NCBI RefSeq assembly: GCF_029338555.1
Contig: NZ_CP119989.1
Location: forward strand, 1,984,001-2,048,000
Direction: 5' to 3'
Length of the DNA stretch: 64,000 nucleotides
Origin: Halobaculum marinum
GTDB taxonomy: Archaea > Halobacteriota > Halobacteria > Halobacteriales > Haloferacaceae
Positions 9,225 through 18,882 of this stretch are shown here, in pieces. Position 1 is the stretch's first letter; each line of letters starts with the position of its first letter. The notes beneath the pieces were generated by a model. The model did not search any database, had not been told where the DNA came from, and saw nothing but the letters and a program-made list of their open reading frames with translations. A program made the position numbers and the translations under genes.

Positions 9225-11351
9225 TCAGTCCAGTTCGCGCTCGATGACCGAGCGCAGGTCGGCGATGGACGCGGCGTCGTACGCGAGGTCCTCGTCGCCG
9301 ACCGTCAGCGACAGCGTCCCGTCGTCGGTCGCGGCGCCGAGTTCGGCGACCGGCGCGACGCCGTCGAACGCCGCCCGCACCGCCTCGGGGTCGGTCGTCT
9401 CGACCACAGCACGACCGGGCGTCTCGTCGAACAGCGCGAGCGCGTCGTCAACAGTCACGTCGGCGCCGGCGTCGGCGGTGACCATCTCGGCGAGCGAGAC
9501 GGCGAGGCCACCGTGGCTCACGTCGTGGACGGCGAGCGTCCCGTCGGCAGTGGCCACCTCCGCCAGTGTCTCCAGCACCTCGCTGGCGTTCTCCGGGAGC
9601 GCGGGGAACTGGTCACTGCCGCCAGCCTGCGCGAGGTACTCCGACCCGCCGAGCGCGCCGCCGGGCGCGCCGACGTGGAGGACGGTCCCCTCGCCGGCGA
9701 ACGACGCCGGCGGCGCCGAGAAGCCCGCCTTCGTCCCGATGACCGCCAGCGTCGGCGTGGGCGGGATGGGGCCGGCGACGGAGTCGTTGTACAGCGAGAC
9801 GTTCCCGCCGACGACCGGAATCGAGAGGTCGGAACACATCTCCGCGAGGCCGTCGACGGCGGCCGCGAAGCCACCGTACACGTCCGGCTTCTCGGGGTTG
9901 CCGCCGTTGAGGCAGTCGACCGCCGCCAGCGGAGTGGCCCCCTTCGCCGCGAGGTTGGTGGCGTTCTCCAGCGCGACGGCGCGGGCGCCCTCGTACGGCG
10001 CGGCGGCGGTCCAGTTCGGCTCCGACCCCGAGGACAGCGCGAGGCCCAGCGGCTCGCCCGAGTCGGTCGTCGCCTCTCGGATCGCCATCACGGCGGCGTC
10101 GTCACCGGGGAGCACCGACGTCCGGTTACCGACCTCGTGGTCGTACTGGCGGTACACCCAGCGCTTGCTCGCGGTGTTCGGGTGGCCGACGACGGCCTCG
10201 AACGCCGCCGAGAGCTCCGCGTCCGGGAGGTCGCGCTCGGGTTGGGTCGGCGCCTCGCGGTCGAGGTCGTTCATCGGCGCGCCGTCGGCGAGGTACTCGG
10301 CGGGCGCGTCGACGACCGTCTCCCCCTCGAACGTGCAGACGTAGTTGCCGTCGGTCACCTCACCGATCACCGAGCAGCCGAGGTCGAAGCGTTCGGCCAA
10401 CTCGGCGACGCGCTCGGTGTTCTCCGGGGTCACCTCGTACACCATGCGCTCTTGGCTCTCGGCCAGGAGAATCTCCATCGCGTTCATGTTCGGCTCGCGC
10501 TGGTGGACGCGGTCGAGCGCGATGTCGGCGCCGAGGCCGCCCTTCGCGACGAGTTCGGAGGAGGCGCCACCGAGCCCGGCTGCCCCCAAGTCGCGCGCGG
10601 CGACGACGAGGTCCTCGTCGATCAGCGACTCGTTACACTCGATGAGGCGCTTCTCGGCGTACGGGTCACCGACCTGCACGGCGGGGCGGTCCTCCGTCTC
10701 GGCGTCCTCCGCGAGGTCCTCGGACGCGAACGAGGCGCCGCCGAGGCCGTCCCGTCCAGTCGCGTTGCCGACGAGCACGAGCTTGTTCCCGGGCGTCTCG
10801 GCGGTCGCGGTCACGAGGCGGTCGGGGGTAGTGAGGCCGACGCAGGCGACGTTGACGAGCGGGTTCCCCTCGTAGCCGTCGTCGAACGCGACCGAGCCGG
10901 CGACCGTCGGCACGCCGATGCAGTTGCCGTAGTGGCTGATCCCTTCGACGACGCCCTCGAACAGGTACTTCGAGTGCTCGCGGTCGAAGTCGCCGAAGTA
11001 CAGCGAGTCTGCGAGCGCGATGGGGTACGCGCCCATCGACATCGTGTCGCGGACGATGCCGCCGACGCCGGTGGCGGCGCCGTCGAACGGGTCGACGTAC
11101 GACGGGTGGTTGTGACTCTCGATGCCGAGGGTGGCGTAGGTGTCGTCGTCGAGGGCGACGACCGCGGCGTCGTCGCCGGGGCCGATCACGACGTCGTCGC
11201 TCTCGCTGTCGAACGCCGACAGCAGCGGTCGGGAGGAGCGGTACGCACAGTGCTCGCTCCAGAGGTTCTCGAACAGCGCGGCCTCGGCTCGGGTGGGCGC
11301 CCGTCCGAGTTCCGCCTCCACCAGTTCGCGGTCCGCGTCGGCGAGGGGCAT
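9225..11351 (-). CDS. purL: Phosphoribosylformylglycinamidine synthase II
   Basis: ATP-dependent step four of purine synthesis: FGAR plus ammonia (from glutamine via PurQ, with PurS) gives FGAM. At 708 residues it is the small PurL type used by archaea. Visible motifs are [17 protein letters not shown] (about 28-44), the nucleotide/Mg region [11 protein letters not shown] (about 56-67), [25 protein letters not shown] (about 77-101) and [18 protein letters not shown] (about 250-267). In the C-terminal half GGNPEKP and [10 protein letters not shown] are typical. purQ and purS are not adjacent. It is divergent from the PHP gene at 11477. Confidence 0.96.
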   Translation of the reverse strand: MPLADADRELVEAELGRAPTRAEAALFENLWSEHCAYRSSRPLLSAFDSESDDVVIGPGDDAAVVALDDDTYATLGIESHNHPSYVDPFDGAATGVGGIVRDTMSMGAYPIALADSLYFGDFDREHSKYLFEGVVEGISHYGNCIGVPTVAGSVAFDDGYEGNPLVNVACVGLTTPDRLVTATAETPGNKLVLVGNATGRDGLGGASFASEDLAEDAETEDRPAVQVGDPYAEKRLIECNESLIDEDLVVAARDLGAAGLGGASSELVAKGGLGADIALDRVHQREPNMNAMEILLAESQERMVYEVTPENTERVAELAERFDLGCSVIGEVTDGNYVCTFEGETVVDAPAEYLADGAPMNDLDREAPTQPERDLPDAELSAAFEAVVGHPNTASKRWVYRQYDHEVGNRTSVLPGDDAAVMAIREATTDSGEPLGLALSSGSEPNWTAAAPYEGARAVALENATNLAAKGATPLAAVDCLNGGNPEKPDVYGGFAAAVDGLAEMCSDLSIPVVGGNVSLYNDSVAGPIPPTPTLAVIGTKAGFSAPPASFAGEGTVLHVGAPGGALGGSEYLAQAGGSDQFPALPENASEVLETLAEVATADGTLAVHDVSHGGLAVSLAEMVTADAGADVTVDDALALFDETPGRAVVETTDPEAVRAAFDGVAPVAELGAATDDGTLSLTVGDEDLAYDAASIADLRSVIERELD

Positions 11352-11443
11352 TCACGTGTACGGTGATCAGGCCGTCTCAAATGGCTTTCTATGTGCACGG
11401 TCGTGCGCAACATCGCCGGGGTCGGGGCGCCCGGCGGACCGGA

Positions 11444-11456
11444 TTCCTTTTCTACG
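11444..11456 (+). promoter_or_regulatory. Probable promoter of the PHP gene
   Basis: CCTTTTCTACG is an AT-rich TATA-like element about 27 nt upstream of the GTG at 11477. It supports that GTG as the first codon of a leaderless transcript. Confidence 0.4.
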
Positions 11457-11476
11457 GGCCGTGACTACCCGCGAAC

Positions 11477-12160
11477 GTGCTTTCGGTCGAGCTGCACAGT
11501 CACTCCGCGCTCTCGCACGACGGCCGCGACCCGGTCGACATGCTCCTCGAACAGGCGGCCGCCGTCGGCCTCGACGCGCTCGCCGTCACCGACCACGACG
11601 AAATCGACGCCAGCCTCGAAGCGGCCGCGATGGCCGACGACTACGGCCTCGTCGGCATTCCCGGCATGGAGATCACGAGCGCGGCGGGCCACGTCCTCGG
11701 CTTCGGCATCGAGGAAGCAGTGCCCGCGGGCCTCGACTTCGACGAGACGCTCGACCGTATCCGCGACCAGGGCGGCATCGCCGTGGTCCCCCACCCGTTC
11801 CAGAAGTCCCGCCACGGCGTCGCACCACACATCTCCGCCGAGCAACTCGCGAGCGCCGACGCCATCGAGGTGTACAACTCCCGGCTGTTGACCGGTCGCT
11901 CGAACCGGCAGGCCGAGACGTTCGCGGTGAACCACGGTCTCCCGATGACCGCCGGCAGCGACGCCCACATCGCGGAGATGGTCGGCCAAGCCGTCACCGA
12001 GGTCGGTGCCAGCGAGCGCTCGGTCGACGCCATCCTCGACGCGGTCCGCGACGGGCGGACGAGCGTCGTCGGGAAGCGGACGCCGTGGCGCATCTCCTTC
12101 CGCCAGGCCGCCGGTGGCGCCAAGCGCCGGATCGGCCGCCGCGTCGACGACCTGTTGTGA
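11477..12160 (+). CDS. PHP-domain phosphoesterase
   Basis: A 227-residue protein starting with GTG. The PHP fold is evident from LHSHSALSHDG (metal-binding HxH, about 6-16), VTDHDEIDAS (about 37-46), PGMEITSAAGHVLGFG (about 61-76), a VPHPF loop (about 103) and the C-terminal SDAH (about 160-163). Such proteins hydrolyse phosphomonoesters, for example histidinol phosphate or nucleotides. The stop codon overlaps by one base the ATG of the asparagine-synthase-like gene (TGATG), so the two are surely co-translated. This pairing is the best clue to its role; the substrate remains unknown. Confidence 0.88.
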   Translation: MLSVELHSHSALSHDGRDPVDMLLEQAAAVGLDALAVTDHDEIDASLEAAAMADDYGLVGIPGMEITSAAGHVLGFGIEEAVPAGLDFDETLDRIRDQGGIAVVPHPFQKSRHGVAPHISAEQLASADAIEVYNSRLLTGRSNRQAETFAVNHGLPMTAGSDAHIAEMVGQAVTEVGASERSVDAILDAVRDGRTSVVGKRTPWRISFRQAAGGAKRRIGRRVDDLL

Positions 12161-13284
12161 TGCCCGCAGACGACCCTCCCAGTCTCGACGGCGGCGACCC
12201 CGACCTCGTTCGCGCAGCGATCGCGTCCGGCGACCCGTTGCCCGGGACCGACGGGTTCGCTGGAACGGTCGACGGCGCACTCGTCCGCGACGTGCTCGGC
12301 CGTCGACCGGTGTTCGTCGACCGCGCCGATCCTGACCGCTGGAATTTCGACCGGGACAACCTCGACGACCCCCGACCGCTCCCCGCCGGTGTCGTCCGCA
12401 ATGAGGACAGCGAGCGCACCGTCTGGTCACTCCCCGACCTCGACGCCGTGGACCCGGACGCGGCGCTCGACGCCGTCCGAGAGGCGGTGCTGGCGAGCAC
12501 CCGCGCGGTCGACGGCGACTGCGTCGCGGTCGCGTTCTCCGGCGGCGTCGACTCCGCCGTCGTCGCCGCCGGCGTCCCTGATGCGCCGCTGTACGTCGCC
12601 GGCTTCGAGGGTGCCCACGACGTCGCCGCCGCTCGCGACGCCGCCGACGCGATGGGCCGGGACCTCACCATCGTCGACCTGTCGCACGCCGACCTCGAAC
12701 GCGCGGTCCCCGAACTCGTCGCCGCCACGGGACGACGCAACCCGATGGACGTGGCTATCGCGCTCCCGCTGTACCTCGTCGCCCGACGGGCGGTCGCGGA
12801 CGGCTACGACAGACTCGCGGTCGGGCAGGGCGCCGACGAACTGTTCGGCGGCTACGCGAAGGTCGTCGACCCCGCCGACGACCACCGCGTCGCGGCCAAC
12901 ACGGTGCGCGGTGCTCGCCGGGAGACGATGGCGACGCTCCCCGACCAACTGGAACGCGACGTGCTCGCGCTCAGGGCGGCCGGCGTCGAACCGGTCGCGC
13001 CGCTTCTCCACGACCGCGTCGTCGCCGCGGCGCTGGCGCTCCCCGGCGACCTCCTCGTCGCTGACGGTGAGCGGAAAGTGGCCCTGCGCGCGGCAGCCGA
13101 GGGCGTCGTCCCGGAATTCGTCCGCTCCGCCGACAAGAAGGCCGTACAGTACGGCACCTACGTGTCGCGGGAGCTCGACCGACTGGCTCGCCAGGACGGT
13201 TTCAAACGGCGCATGGACGACCACGTCGGACGGTACATCGCGGCGCTGTGCGGAGAGGAGTACGTGGCTCCCGACGACCGATAG
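12160..13284 (+). CDS. Asparagine-synthase-like ATP pyrophosphatase with truncated N-domain
   Basis: A 374-residue protein. The C-terminal synthetase domain has the PP-loop FSGGVDSAVVAAG (about 127-139), VGQGADELFGGYAKV (about 222-236) and DKKAVQYGTY (about 326-335), as in AsnB enzymes that adenylate a carboxylate for amidation. The N-terminal 100 residues look like only the distal half of a class II glutaminase domain (LVRDVLGRRPVFVD, LPAGVV). The N-terminal catalytic Cys half is missing, so it probably uses free ammonia or another amine, or has changed function. It overlaps the PHP gene. The name asparagine synthetase should not be taken as established. Confidence 0.85.
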   Translation: MPADDPPSLDGGDPDLVRAAIASGDPLPGTDGFAGTVDGALVRDVLGRRPVFVDRADPDRWNFDRDNLDDPRPLPAGVVRNEDSERTVWSLPDLDAVDPDAALDAVREAVLASTRAVDGDCVAVAFSGGVDSAVVAAGVPDAPLYVAGFEGAHDVAAARDAADAMGRDLTIVDLSHADLERAVPELVAATGRRNPMDVAIALPLYLVARRAVADGYDRLAVGQGADELFGGYAKVVDPADDHRVAANTVRGARRETMATLPDQLERDVLALRAAGVEPVAPLLHDRVVAAALALPGDLLVADGERKVALRAAAEGVVPEFVRSADKKAVQYGTYVSRELDRLARQDGFKRRMDDHVGRYIAALCGEEYVAPDDR

Positions 13285-13437
13285 CGTCGGCTCAGCGGTC
13301 CTTCTGGCTGACAGGCGACACGGGCTCGCGGCCACGCTGCCGGACGACGCGGTGTCGCGCTCCCGCCGAGCGCCGTCCGCCGAAGGCTACTCGATGGCGG
13401 CCCTGGTCCCGGCTTCCGAGAAAAGGATTCGCGCCGG

Positions 13438-13917
13438 TCAGTCCTCGGCGTCGGCGACGGTCTCGATAGCCTCGATGCCGATGCGCGTCGTGTCGCGGTC
13501 CACGTCACTCTCGCGGAGGTCGGCGGGCGTGTACCAGTCCCACCGCTCGGCGCCGACCTCGTCGTCGCCGGCGGGGTCGACGTCGCGCGAGTCGACGCTC
13601 GCGAAGTAGATGGAGTCGATGTGCTGGTGCCCCACGGTGCCGTCGTCGTGGACGTTAATGTCGTACAGCATCGTGTGCCGAGGGGCGGGGAGCGTCTCGC
13701 CCGCCGGCGCGTCGACCTGTTCGGTGTCGTCGACGAGCGTCGGGTCGAGTCCAGTCTCCTCACGCGCCTCCCGGAGGGCCGCCTGGTGGGGGAGTTCGTC
13801 CCGGTCGACGTGGCCGCCCGGCGGGATGCGGATCCCCAACCGCTCGTGGAGGTGGAGGGCCGTCGCGCCGTCGTTGACGAGGTAGACGGTCGCGGTGAAG
13901 TGGCGTGTCGTCTCCAT
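13438..13917 (-). CDS. Nudix hydrolase
   Basis: A 159-residue protein with a complete Nudix box, GGHVDRDELPHQAALREAREETGL (residues about 34-57), with the REARE(E)TG metal-binding core. Such enzymes cleave a nucleoside diphosphate linked to another group. Substrate cues are few; IRIPPGG before the box and the QHIDSIYFA strand (about 98-106) match haloarchaeal relatives. It faces the asparagine-synthase-like gene convergently across about 150 bp with no feature I recognise. Confidence 0.92.
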   Translation of the reverse strand: METTRHFTATVYLVNDGATALHLHERLGIRIPPGGHVDRDELPHQAALREAREETGLDPTLVDDTEQVDAPAGETLPAPRHTMLYDINVHDDGTVGHQHIDSIYFASVDSRDVDPAGDDEVGAERWDWYTPADLRESDVDRDTTRIGIEAIETVADAED

Positions 13918-13995
13918 ACCCGTCGCTGGCGGACGCGTGGCTTCGGCGTTACGATCCCGCGAAAATCCGTCGGTCGGCGCGTTGTGCGCGTCGAC

Positions 13996-14985
13996 TCAGC
14001 CGAGGTGGACCTGCTCTTCGGCTTCGAGCAGTTCGTGGTAGCGGTTGCGGATGGTGACCTCCGAGATGTTCGCCACGTCGCTCACCTCGCTCTGTGTCAC
14101 CTTCTCGTTGGTGAGCAGCGACGCCGCGTACACCGCGGCGGCGGCGAGACCGACGGGCGACTTCCCGGAGTGGACGCCCTCCTGCTTGGCCGTCTGGAGG
14201 AGCTGTCGAGCGCGACGCTCGGACTCGTCGGAGAGGTCGAGGTCGGACGCGAACCGCGGCACGTAGCTCTCGGGGTCCGCCGGCTGGATCTCCAGTTTCA
14301 GTTCGCGGACGACGTAGCGGTACGTCCGAGCGATCTCGTCTTTCTCGACGCGCGAGACGTTCGCGATCTCGTCGAGACTCCGCGGCGTCCCCGCCTGCCG
14401 GGCGGCGGCGTACAGGCTCGCGGTGGCGACGCCCTCGATGGAGCGCCCCGGCAGCAGGTCGTCGTCGAGTGCGCGACGATAGATGACCGACGCCGTCTCG
14501 CGGACGTTGTCCGGGAGGCCGAGCGCGGAGGCCATCCGGTCGATCTCACCGAGCGCCTGCTTCAGGTTGCGCTCTTTGGAGTCGCGCGTGCGGAACCGCT
14601 CGTTCCACGTGCGCAGTCGCTGCATCTTCTCGCGCTGGCGCGAGGACAGGGAGTTGCCGTAGGCGTCTTTGTCCTGCCAGCCGATGTTGGTCGACAGCCC
14701 CTTGTCGTGCATCATGTTCGTCGTGGGGGCGCCGACCCGGGACTTCTGGTCCTTCTCGCTGGCGTCGAACGCGCGCCACTCGGGACCGTGGTCGATTTCG
14801 TCTTCGTCGACGACGAGGCCGCAGTCGCGACAGACCGTCTCGCCACGCTCGGAGTCGTTGACGAGACTGCCGCCACACTCGGGGCACTCGAGTTGTTCTC
14901 CCTCGGTCTCGGACGCCGCTTCGTCCTCGCCGACGGTTTCGGTTCGCGACCGGTCGTCCGTGTAACTTCGGACGTTCTCGCTCAT
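13996..14985 (-). CDS. tfb: Transcription initiation factor IIB (TFB)
   Basis: A general transcription factor that binds the TBP-TATA complex and recruits RNA polymerase. At 329 residues it has the N-terminal zinc ribbon CPECGG...CRDCGLVVDEDEIDHGPEWRAF (about 34-72), the B-reader/linker with WNERFRTRDSKERNLKQAL (about 127-145) and two cyclin-like repeats (about 145-235 and 240-325). The C-terminal HTH (KVTQSEVSDVANISEVTIRNRYHEL) recognises the BRE. Haloarchaea carry several tfb paralogues with partly distinct regulons; which one this is cannot be told. It has its own promoter with TATAAGTG at 15063-15070. Confidence 0.97.
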   Translation of the reverse strand: MSENVRSYTDDRSRTETVGEDEAASETEGEQLECPECGGSLVNDSERGETVCRDCGLVVDEDEIDHGPEWRAFDASEKDQKSRVGAPTTNMMHDKGLSTNIGWQDKDAYGNSLSSRQREKMQRLRTWNERFRTRDSKERNLKQALGEIDRMASALGLPDNVRETASVIYRRALDDDLLPGRSIEGVATASLYAAARQAGTPRSLDEIANVSRVEKDEIARTYRYVVRELKLEIQPADPESYVPRFASDLDLSDESERRARQLLQTAKQEGVHSGKSPVGLAAAAVYAASLLTNEKVTQSEVSDVANISEVTIRNRYHELLEAEEQVHLG

Positions 14986-15062
14986 TGGTTAGGTGGGGGA
15001 ACGGGAGCCGGAGAGGCGTCTCTCCGACGGGGTTCTCTGTGCACGTATTCAGGTCCGCAAGC

Positions 15063-15070
15063 CACTTATA
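15063..15070 (-). promoter_or_regulatory. TATA box of tfb
   Basis: TATAAGTG on the minus strand lies about 80 nt before the tfb ATG. That predicts a 5' leader of about 50 nt, unlike the leaderless layout of most genes here. tfb genes may be regulated at this level, but no operator is visible. Confidence 0.5.
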
Positions 15071-15183
15071 CTTGCTGGCGAATTTCGACGGCTCGACCCG
15101 CTGAAGCTGCCGGACGGCGCCGACGCGATTTCGCCGGCTCCCGCCCTGCGCGCGTGGTGGCACCGCGCCCGGTGGTCGGGGGT

Positions 15184-15198
15184 ATCGAAACCCTTACT
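15184..15198 (+). promoter_or_regulatory. Probable BRE/TATA of gatCA
   Basis: TCGAAACCCTTACTC resembles a haloarchaeal BRE plus TATA pair. Its TATA part lies about 28 nt before the gatC ATG at 15223, consistent with a leaderless gatCA transcript. Confidence 0.45.
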
Positions 15199-15222
15199 CC
15201 CGGTCCGCGGCACCCCTCGGAC

Positions 15223-15528
15223 ATGACCACGACCGACGAGGGCGACGACGCCGACGTGGGCGGCGTCGACCCCGACGAGGTCCGCCACGTCGCCGACCTC
15301 GCGCGGGTGGACCTCGACGACGAGGAGGCGGCGACGTTCGCCGAGCAGTTCGCCGACGTGCTCGACTACTTCGCGGCGCTGGACGAGGTGCCCGAGGTCG
15401 CCGACGAGCCGGACCTGGTGAACGTGATGCGCGCCGACGAGGTCCGCGACGGTCTCACGCAGGAGGAGGCGCTCGCAAACGCACCCGAGTCTGAGGCGGG
15501 CTTCTTCAAGGGGCCGAAGGTCTCATGA
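15223..15528 (+). CDS. gatC: Glu-tRNA(Gln)/Asp-tRNA(Asn) amidotransferase subunit C
   Basis: A 101-residue subunit that stabilises GatA in the tRNA-dependent amidotransferase. The family signature VRHVADLARVDLDDEEAATFAEQFADVLDYFAALDEVPE lies at about 20-58 and NVMRADEV at about 68-75. The C-terminal SEAGFFKGPKVS matches the ...FFKVPKVL ending of bacterial GatC. The stop overlaps the gatA ATG by four bases (ATGA), so translation is coupled. The first ATG gives a short acidic N-terminal extension, usual in haloarchaea. Confidence 0.96.
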   Translation: MTTTDEGDDADVGGVDPDEVRHVADLARVDLDDEEAATFAEQFADVLDYFAALDEVPEVADEPDLVNVMRADEVRDGLTQEEALANAPESEAGFFKGPKVS

Positions 15529-16844
15529 GCGCCGACGACGCCGCGGACGACCTCAACGTCTTCCTCGCACGGGAGACCGTGGAGGGCGCCGACGACGGCC
15601 CCCTCGCGGGGAAGACGCTCGCCGTGAAGGACAACATCTCGACCGAAGGGGTCGCGACGACGTGCGGGTCGGCCATGCTGGAGGGGTACGTCCCGCCGTA
15701 CGACGCGACCGTCGTCGAGCGCGTCCGCGAGGCGGGCGCCACCATCGTCGGCAAGACGAACATGGACGAGTTCGGGATGGGCGGCACCACGGAGACGTCC
15801 GCCTACGGCCCGACGAAGAACCCCGTCGACCCCGAACGCGTCCCGGGCGGTTCCTCGGGCGGGTCGGCGGCGGCGGTCGCCGCAGGCGAGGCCGACCTCG
15901 CGCTCGGCTCCGACACCGGTGGCTCGGTGCGCAACCCCGCCGCCTTCTGCGGCGTCGTCGGCATCAAGCCGACGTACGGGCTCGTCTCCCGCTACGGTCT
16001 CGTCGCGTACGCCAACTCGCTCGAACAGATCGGACCGCTGGCGAACACCGTCGAGGACGCCGCCGCGCTCTTGGACGTCATCGCGGGCCCCGACGAGCAC
16101 GACGCGACGACGCGATACGACGCCGCCGAGGACGGCCCCGCCGTCCACCCGGCCGACGAGACCGACTACGCCGCGACCGCCGACGGCGACGTCGACGGCA
16201 TGACCGTCGGCGTCCCCACCGAACTGGTCGAAGGCGCCGACGACGCCGTCGTCAAGGTGTTCGAAGACGCGCTGGCCGAGTTGGAGGCGAAGGGCGTCGA
16301 GACCGTCGAGGTGTCGCTCCCGTCCGTCGAGCACGCCGTCCAGGCGTACTACGTCATCGCGATGTCGGAGGCCTCCTCCAACCTCGCGCGTTTCGACGGC
16401 GTCCGCTACGGTATCGGCGGCGGCGAGGGCAACTGGAACGAGTCGTTCGCTCGCTCCCGCGAGGAGGGCTTCGGCGACGAGGTGAAGCGCCGCGTCCTGC
16501 TGGGCACGTACGCCCTCTCTGCGGGCTACCACGACAAGTACTACAAGAAGGCGCAGGACGCCCGCGCGTGGGTGAAGCAGGACTTCGACGAGGCGCTCGC
16601 GGAGGCGGACGTGCTCGCGACGCCGACGATGCCCGTCGTGCCCCCGAAACGCGGCGAGAGCCTCGACGACCCGCTCGCACTGTACCTGATGGACGCCAAC
16701 ACCGTCCCGGTGAACCTTGCGAACCTCCCGGCCATCTCGGTCCCCGCCGGCGAGGCCGACGGCCTCCCGGTCGGGATGCAGTTCGTCGGCCCCGCCTTCG
16801 GCGAGGAGGCGGTCATCCGCGCCGGCAGCGCCGTCGAGGAGTAG
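15525..16844 (+). CDS. gatA: Glu-tRNA(Gln)/Asp-tRNA(Asn) amidotransferase subunit A
   Basis: The glutaminase of the GatCAB complex, which supplies ammonia to amidate Glu-tRNA(Gln) (or Asp-tRNA(Asn)). The amidase-signature catalytic triad is present: Lys in LAVKDNIS (about 34), the cis-Ser in GGSSGGSAAA (about 109-118) and the nucleophile Ser in SDTGGSVRNPAAF (about 129-141). The length of 439 aa is on the short side for GatA but the C-terminal GMQFVGPAFGEEAVIRAGSAVEE is intact. gatB is not adjacent, which is common in archaea. Confidence 0.96.
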   Translation: MSADDAADDLNVFLARETVEGADDGPLAGKTLAVKDNISTEGVATTCGSAMLEGYVPPYDATVVERVREAGATIVGKTNMDEFGMGGTTETSAYGPTKNPVDPERVPGGSSGGSAAAVAAGEADLALGSDTGGSVRNPAAFCGVVGIKPTYGLVSRYGLVAYANSLEQIGPLANTVEDAAALLDVIAGPDEHDATTRYDAAEDGPAVHPADETDYAATADGDVDGMTVGVPTELVEGADDAVVKVFEDALAELEAKGVETVEVSLPSVEHAVQAYYVIAMSEASSNLARFDGVRYGIGGGEGNWNESFARSREEGFGDEVKRRVLLGTYALSAGYHDKYYKKAQDARAWVKQDFDEALAEADVLATPTMPVVPPKRGESLDDPLALYLMDANTVPVNLANLPAISVPAGEADGLPVGMQFVGPAFGEEAVIRAGSAVEE

Positions 16845-16911
16845 GCGACTAGCGACACGGTTGGTGTCCGGCCTGCGTCACGTTTTTCATCTCGTCGTTC
16901 GCGCCGAACGT

Positions 16912-17127
16912 ATGGACGAGGCCCTCCGCCAGCGACTCGACGCGATTGAGTCGCGCCAACGGATCGTCATCGCGCTGCTCGTGATTCCGTACGTACTCGG
17001 TGTCCTCCAGTTTGCGCTGTCGTTCGACGCGAGGGGCATCGTGCTCACCGTCGGTGCAATGTTCTTCGCCATCCTCCTCGGCATCGGCTACGTCGGATAT
17101 CGCGGTCGTCAACCCTCGCGGCGGTAG
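16912..17127 (+). CDS. Small two-span membrane protein
   Basis: A 71-residue protein beginning MDEALRQRLDAIESRQR, a short helical charged segment, followed by two hydrophobic spans (about 18-37 and 42-61) and a basic tail RGRQPSRR. No family is recognised. A T-run (CGTTTTTCATC, about 16881-16891) about 27 nt upstream fits a leaderless promoter. It converges with trkH. Confidence 0.65.
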   Translation: MDEALRQRLDAIESRQRIVIALLVIPYVLGVLQFALSFDARGIVLTVGAMFFAILLGIGYVGYRGRQPSRR

Positions 17128-17164
17128 GACGAACGCACCGGACGTGGGACCGACCGACCTCGCT

Positions 17165-18790
17165 TCAGCGCCGCCAGTACTCCGGCGTGAAGCAGACCAG
17201 CACTGGGATGATCTCAAGCCGGCCGATCCACATCAGGAAGATCATGTACAGCCGGCTGGCGTTCGAGAATGGCAGGTAGCTCCCCATCGGCCCCGCGATG
17301 CCGAACGCCGGCCCGACGTTCCCGAGCGTCGTCGCGGCGGCGCTCATTACTTCGAGGACGGTGAACACCGTCTCTCCCCGGAGGCTGTCGAGGAACAGCA
17401 GGAGCGCCGACAGGAAGAACAAGACGATGTACAGCAGCGTGAACGCGAAGATGCCGCGGACGCCGCGCTCGTCGAGCGCCCGCCCGTTGAGTCGCACCGG
17501 GCGGACCGCGTCGGGGTGGGCGGTCGTGAACAGCTCACGGCGCAGCGACTTCACGATCACCACCCAGCGGATGATCTTGATCCCCCCACCCGTCGACCCG
17601 GCGGAGCCGCCGAGGAACATCGCGAACAGGAGGACGTACTGGGCGGCGGGCGCCCACGTGTTGAAGTCGATGCTCGCGTACCCGGTCGTCGTCACGAGCG
17701 CGACCGACTGGAACACCGCGTGGCGAAGCGCCGGCTCCAGCGACCCCGTGATGTCGCCGGACACCATCGCGAGGTAGGCGGCGTCGAACGTCGACCCACC
17801 TTCAGGGACGGCCGTGACGAAGGCACCACCGAACAGGAGCCCCGTGAGGACGGCGGTCAACACGCCGAGGACGCCGAAGTACGCGCGGAACTCCACGTCG
17901 CGGACCATCCGTTCGGGACTGCCCGTCAGCACGCCCCAGAACAGCGCGAAGTTGACACCGGCGGCGATCATGAAGGGGACGATCACCCACTGAACGGCGG
18001 CCGAGAACGCCTCGATGGAGCGCGCTTCCGGCGAGAACCCGCCCGTCGGCATCGTCGTCAGGCCGTGTGCGACCGCGTTGTACAGCGTCATGTTGGGCGC
18101 GAGTTCGGGCAGCCCGACGACCGGGCCGACCACGTGCATCCCGTACAGCAAGACAATCTCCAGTGCGGTGATGCCGGCGTACACGCCCCACAGCACGCGG
18201 GCGGTCTCGGCGATGCGCGGGGTGAGCTTCTCGATGCCGGGGCCCGGCGCCTCGGCGTCCATCAACTGCGCACCCCCGACGGAGAGTTCGGGGAGGATGG
18301 CGACCGCGAGGACGACGATACCCATGCCGCCGAGCCACTGGGTGAGTTGGCGCCACAGCATGATCCCTCGTCCGTGCGTCTGGAAGGAGATGTCGCCGAG
18401 GACAGTCGCGCCGGTCGTCGTGAAGCCGGACATGGCCTCGAACAGCGCGTTCACCGGGTTCGCGAGCGTCGACTGCGGGTGCGGCGCGGCGACGAGCCCG
18501 GGCACGCCGTGCGCCTCGACGAGGTACGGCACCGCGCCGACGAATCCGACGGCCAGCCACGTGAGCGCGACCATCAGGAACCCCTCGCGAGCGCCCATGT
18601 CGGGTTCGGGGTCGAGGCGTTCGAGAGCGGTGCCGACACCCAGCGCGAGGGCGATGGTGACGACGAAGGGGGCGACGGACTCGCCGTAGTACAGCGCGAC
18701 GAGCAGCGGCGCCGACAGCGGCACCGAGAGGTACCGCACGACGGTGCCGACGAGACTCAGGCTCGCCCGGTACTCGACACGGAGGTTCAC
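17165..18790 (-). CDS. trkH: Trk potassium uptake protein, membrane subunit
   Basis: The ion-conducting subunit of a Trk/Ktr-type K+ transporter, central to the salt-in strategy of haloarchaea. It has 541 residues with about ten membrane segments and four selectivity-filter P-loops: SGFTTTGATVL (about 123-133), GLTTMPTGGFS, VALVTTTGYAS and SAAATTLGNVGPAFG. The C-terminus MWIGRLEIIPVLVCFTPEYWRR is typical. I use the GTG at 18790 (VNLRVEYRASL...), since residues further upstream in the open frame are Arg/Pro-rich noise. Its regulatory partner trkA lies 5.4 kb away (24181-25518) on the same strand. Confidence 0.94.
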   Translation of the reverse strand: MNLRVEYRASLSLVGTVVRYLSVPLSAPLLVALYYGESVAPFVVTIALALGVGTALERLDPEPDMGAREGFLMVALTWLAVGFVGAVPYLVEAHGVPGLVAAPHPQSTLANPVNALFEAMSGFTTTGATVLGDISFQTHGRGIMLWRQLTQWLGGMGIVVLAVAILPELSVGGAQLMDAEAPGPGIEKLTPRIAETARVLWGVYAGITALEIVLLYGMHVVGPVVGLPELAPNMTLYNAVAHGLTTMPTGGFSPEARSIEAFSAAVQWVIVPFMIAAGVNFALFWGVLTGSPERMVRDVEFRAYFGVLGVLTAVLTGLLFGGAFVTAVPEGGSTFDAAYLAMVSGDITGSLEPALRHAVFQSVALVTTTGYASIDFNTWAPAAQYVLLFAMFLGGSAGSTGGGIKIIRWVVIVKSLRRELFTTAHPDAVRPVRLNGRALDERGVRGIFAFTLLYIVLFFLSALLLFLDSLRGETVFTVLEVMSAAATTLGNVGPAFGIAGPMGSYLPFSNASRLYMIFLMWIGRLEIIPVLVCFTPEYWRR

Positions 18791-18882
18791 TCTCGAAGTG
18801 CGCGGCCGCGTCCGTGTTGAACGTGTCGTTCCGCGCCGAACGCGCGCGGAACCGTCAAGTCGCTCCACCTTCGACACTGCGT

